From positions 1-6,085 of the forward strand of contig JALHUG010000140.1 of assembly GCA_022866185.1 (NCBI GenBank): 6,085 nucleotides of DNA, written 5' to 3'. Below are positions 4,734-6,085 of the stretch, piece after piece; position 1 is the first letter of the stretch, and each line of letters opens with the position of its first letter. Below the pieces are notes generated by a model. The model saw nothing but the letters and a program-made list of their open reading frames with translations. It was not told the DNA's origin and did no database searches. A program made the position numbers and the translations under genes. This stretch comes from Dehalococcoidia bacterium. GTDB lineage: Bacteria > Chloroflexota > Dehalococcoidia > SM23-28-2.

Positions 4734-6085
4734 GTGCGTACAAATTTGACAACTCGCAATTGGCCAATAACCTTAGCAACCTATGCTGCCATCTTTTCAG
4801 TGCCCATTATCGCCATAGCTCTTCTGCTCGGCATGGGCCTCCACTTAGGCGATGCAGAGCGAGAGGCGCTCTGGAACATTGGCGACTGGGTCCGCGTGCC
4901 GATCTGGGTCGCGGCCGCCGTCATCCTGCTCATCTTCGTGAACGGCCCCTTCCGTCGCTATCGGCTGTGGCGCCTGGGCAAGGGCGAGAGCCGGGCGGGC
5001 AATTGGTTTCAGCGGGCAAAGGCCTTCCTGTTGTACGGCATCGGCCAGGGGCGTCTTCCCGGCGACACGTACGCCTCGGTCATGCACCTGCTGATCTTCT
5101 GGGGCTTTGCGGGGCTGTTCATCGGCACCCTCATAGTGGCCTTCAACGACGATTTCTACAAGTTCATCAGCGGGACGATCTACCTGGGCCTCTCCCTGAC
5201 GCTGGATCTTTGCGGCCTGCTCGCCACCGTGGGTGTGCTCATGGCCCTCTTTCGCCGCTATTTCATGCGGCCCCCCAAGCTGCGGCTGGCCAGCCTCTGG
5301 GACGATGTGGTCCTGCTCTGGCTGATACTGGCCATCCTTGTCACCGGCTTCTTGACAGAGGCGATGCGCTTGGGTGCCACCGAGCTGCCGCAGAATCCAG
5401 ATTGGGCTGGTTGGTCGCCGGTGGGCTGGATCATTGCCAGGCCCCTCACCGCCCTGGGGGTGGAGCCCGCGACCTTCAAGGACATGCACCGCGTCTTCTG
5501 GTGGGCGCACCTGCCCCTAGCCTTCGGCTTCATTGCCTGGGTGGGCTACGGCAAGATCTCCCATATACTCTTGGGATCCGCCAACATCTTCATGCGCAAT
5601 ATCTCACCCACCGGCGCCGCCATCGCCGGCTCGAGTCTTGCCCCCATCACCGATATCGAGACAGCGGAGGTGTTCGGCGCCGGCCACCTCCAGGACTTCA
5701 CCTGGAAGCAGATCATGGACGTGGACGTCTGCGTCCGCTGCGGCCGCTGCGAGGCCAACTGTCCGGCCAACCTCACAGGTAAAGAGCTGAGCCCCATGGG
5801 GTTCCTCCGGGACATTCACGCCTATGTTGACAAGACGGGGCCCCTGATGCTCCGCGCCCACCGAAACGGCTCCAAGGAGCCCCTGGAGGGCGAGCGGATC
5901 ATCGCCGGCGATGTCGTCTCGGACAACGTGATCTGGGACTGCCTGACCTGCGGCGCCTGCGAGACCCAGTGTCCGTTCTTCATTGAGCACATCGGGAAGC
6001 TCGTAGGCATGCGTCGCTACCTGGTGATGGACCAGGCTCGCATGCCAGAGACAGCTCAGGCCACCCTAATGCAACTGGAGCAGCG
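4734..6085 (+). CDS. Membrane-bound Fe-S oxidoreductase, NarI-like cytochrome b plus 4Fe-4S domains (EtfD/HdrD-like), 3' end beyond window
   Basis: Open from the GTG to the window edge (450 codons and two bases), so partial. The N-terminal part is an integral membrane domain with hydrophobic segments near residues 13-36, 54-70, 115-136, 149-172, 191-206 and 256-272. It resembles the nitrate reductase gamma (NarI) cytochrome b fold, with candidate heme-ligand histidines H118, H252, H259 and H277. A cytoplasmic ferredoxin-like part follows with two 4Fe-4S motifs: C333, C336, C339, C343 (CVRCGRCEANCP) and C403, C406, C409, C413 (CLTCGACETQCP). In known proteins of this layout, CCG domains like those of heterodisulfide reductase subunit D follow; these would lie past the edge. 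Such proteins (mycobacterial EtfD and relatives) pass electrons from ETF, reduced by acyl-CoA dehydrogenases, to membrane quinone, which fits the acyl-CoA genes upstream. A 340-residue open frame from 4760 in another frame is a shadow of this gene. Confidence 0.85.
   Translation, partial: MRTNLTTRNWPITLATYAAIFSVPIIAIALLLGMGLHLGDAEREALWNIGDWVRVPIWVAAAVILLIFVNGPFRRYRLWRLGKGESRAGNWFQRAKAFLLYGIGQGRLPGDTYASVMHLLIFWGFAGLFIGTLIVAFNDDFYKFISGTIYLGLSLTLDLCGLLATVGVLMALFRRYFMRPPKLRLASLWDDVVLLWLILAILVTGFLTEAMRLGATELPQNPDWAGWSPVGWIIARPLTALGVEPATFKDMHRVFWWAHLPLAFGFIAWVGYGKISHILLGSANIFMRNISPTGAAIAGSSLAPITDIETAEVFGAGHLQDFTWKQIMDVDVCVRCGRCEANCPANLTGKELSPMGFLRDIHAYVDKTGPLMLRAHRNGSKEPLEGERIIAGDVVSDNVIWDCLTCGACETQCPFFIEHIGKLVGMRRYLVMDQARMPETAQATLMQLEQ

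Noticed and set aside
4760..5782. 340-residue open frame on the + strand
   Set aside because: Its translation is rich in Arg, His, Pro and Gly with no domain, while the overlapping frame from 4734 encodes membrane helices and two clean 4Fe-4S motifs and stays open to the edge.
1..6085. CRISPR array, phage genes or toxin-antitoxin module
   Set aside because: No regularly spaced direct repeats, no Cas or phage proteins, and no small paired genes were found on either strand.

Overview
The window is high-GC DNA, densely coded on the + strand. It has two parts: an insertion sequence on the left and a fatty-acid or other acyl-CoA catabolic gene cluster on the right. The short palindromic intergenic repeat, the doubled crotonase genes, the FadD-like ligase and the membrane Fe-S oxidoreductase would all fit an environmental bacterium. 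My impression is Chloroflexota (Dehalococcoidia-like), but this rests on general gene style and repeat type and is not proven by the sequence.

Left part (1-1178): a complete IS110-family element of about 1145 bp. It has one transposase gene (RuvC-like DEDD domain plus a Tnp_20-type domain with the candidate catalytic serine), a long non-coding left end and a very short right end. The left end encodes what looks like a bridge RNA with two guide loops. The first loop holds guides that match, base for base, the two DNA flanks of the element. The second loop holds guides that match the element's own joined ends. The flanks are the two pieces of one 33-bp palindromic repeat, split at a CT dinucleotide that is present at both ends of the element. 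When the ends are joined in a circle, a TTGACA box at the right end lies 17 nt from a TATCTT box at the left end, giving a promoter for the bridge RNA and transposase.

Middle (1179-1485): a gene-free stretch with several hairpins, including a compact branched structure, ending in a good sigma-70-type promoter (TTGACA, 17 nt, TACGAT with an extended -10 TGC) a few bases upstream of the first catabolic gene.

Right part (1486-6085): two tandem paralogous enoyl-CoA hydratase/isomerase (crotonase) genes, then an acyl-CoA synthetase, then the 5' part of a gene for a membrane-bound electron-transfer protein (NarI-like cytochrome b domain followed by two 4Fe-4S clusters, resembling EtfD/heterodisulfide-reductase-like proteins). 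Together they suggest acid activation to a CoA thioester, hydration or isomerisation of enoyl-CoA intermediates, and passage of electrons from acyl-CoA oxidation (probably through ETF) to the quinone pool. No acyl-CoA dehydrogenase, ETF or thiolase gene is visible within the window. The last gene runs off the right edge.
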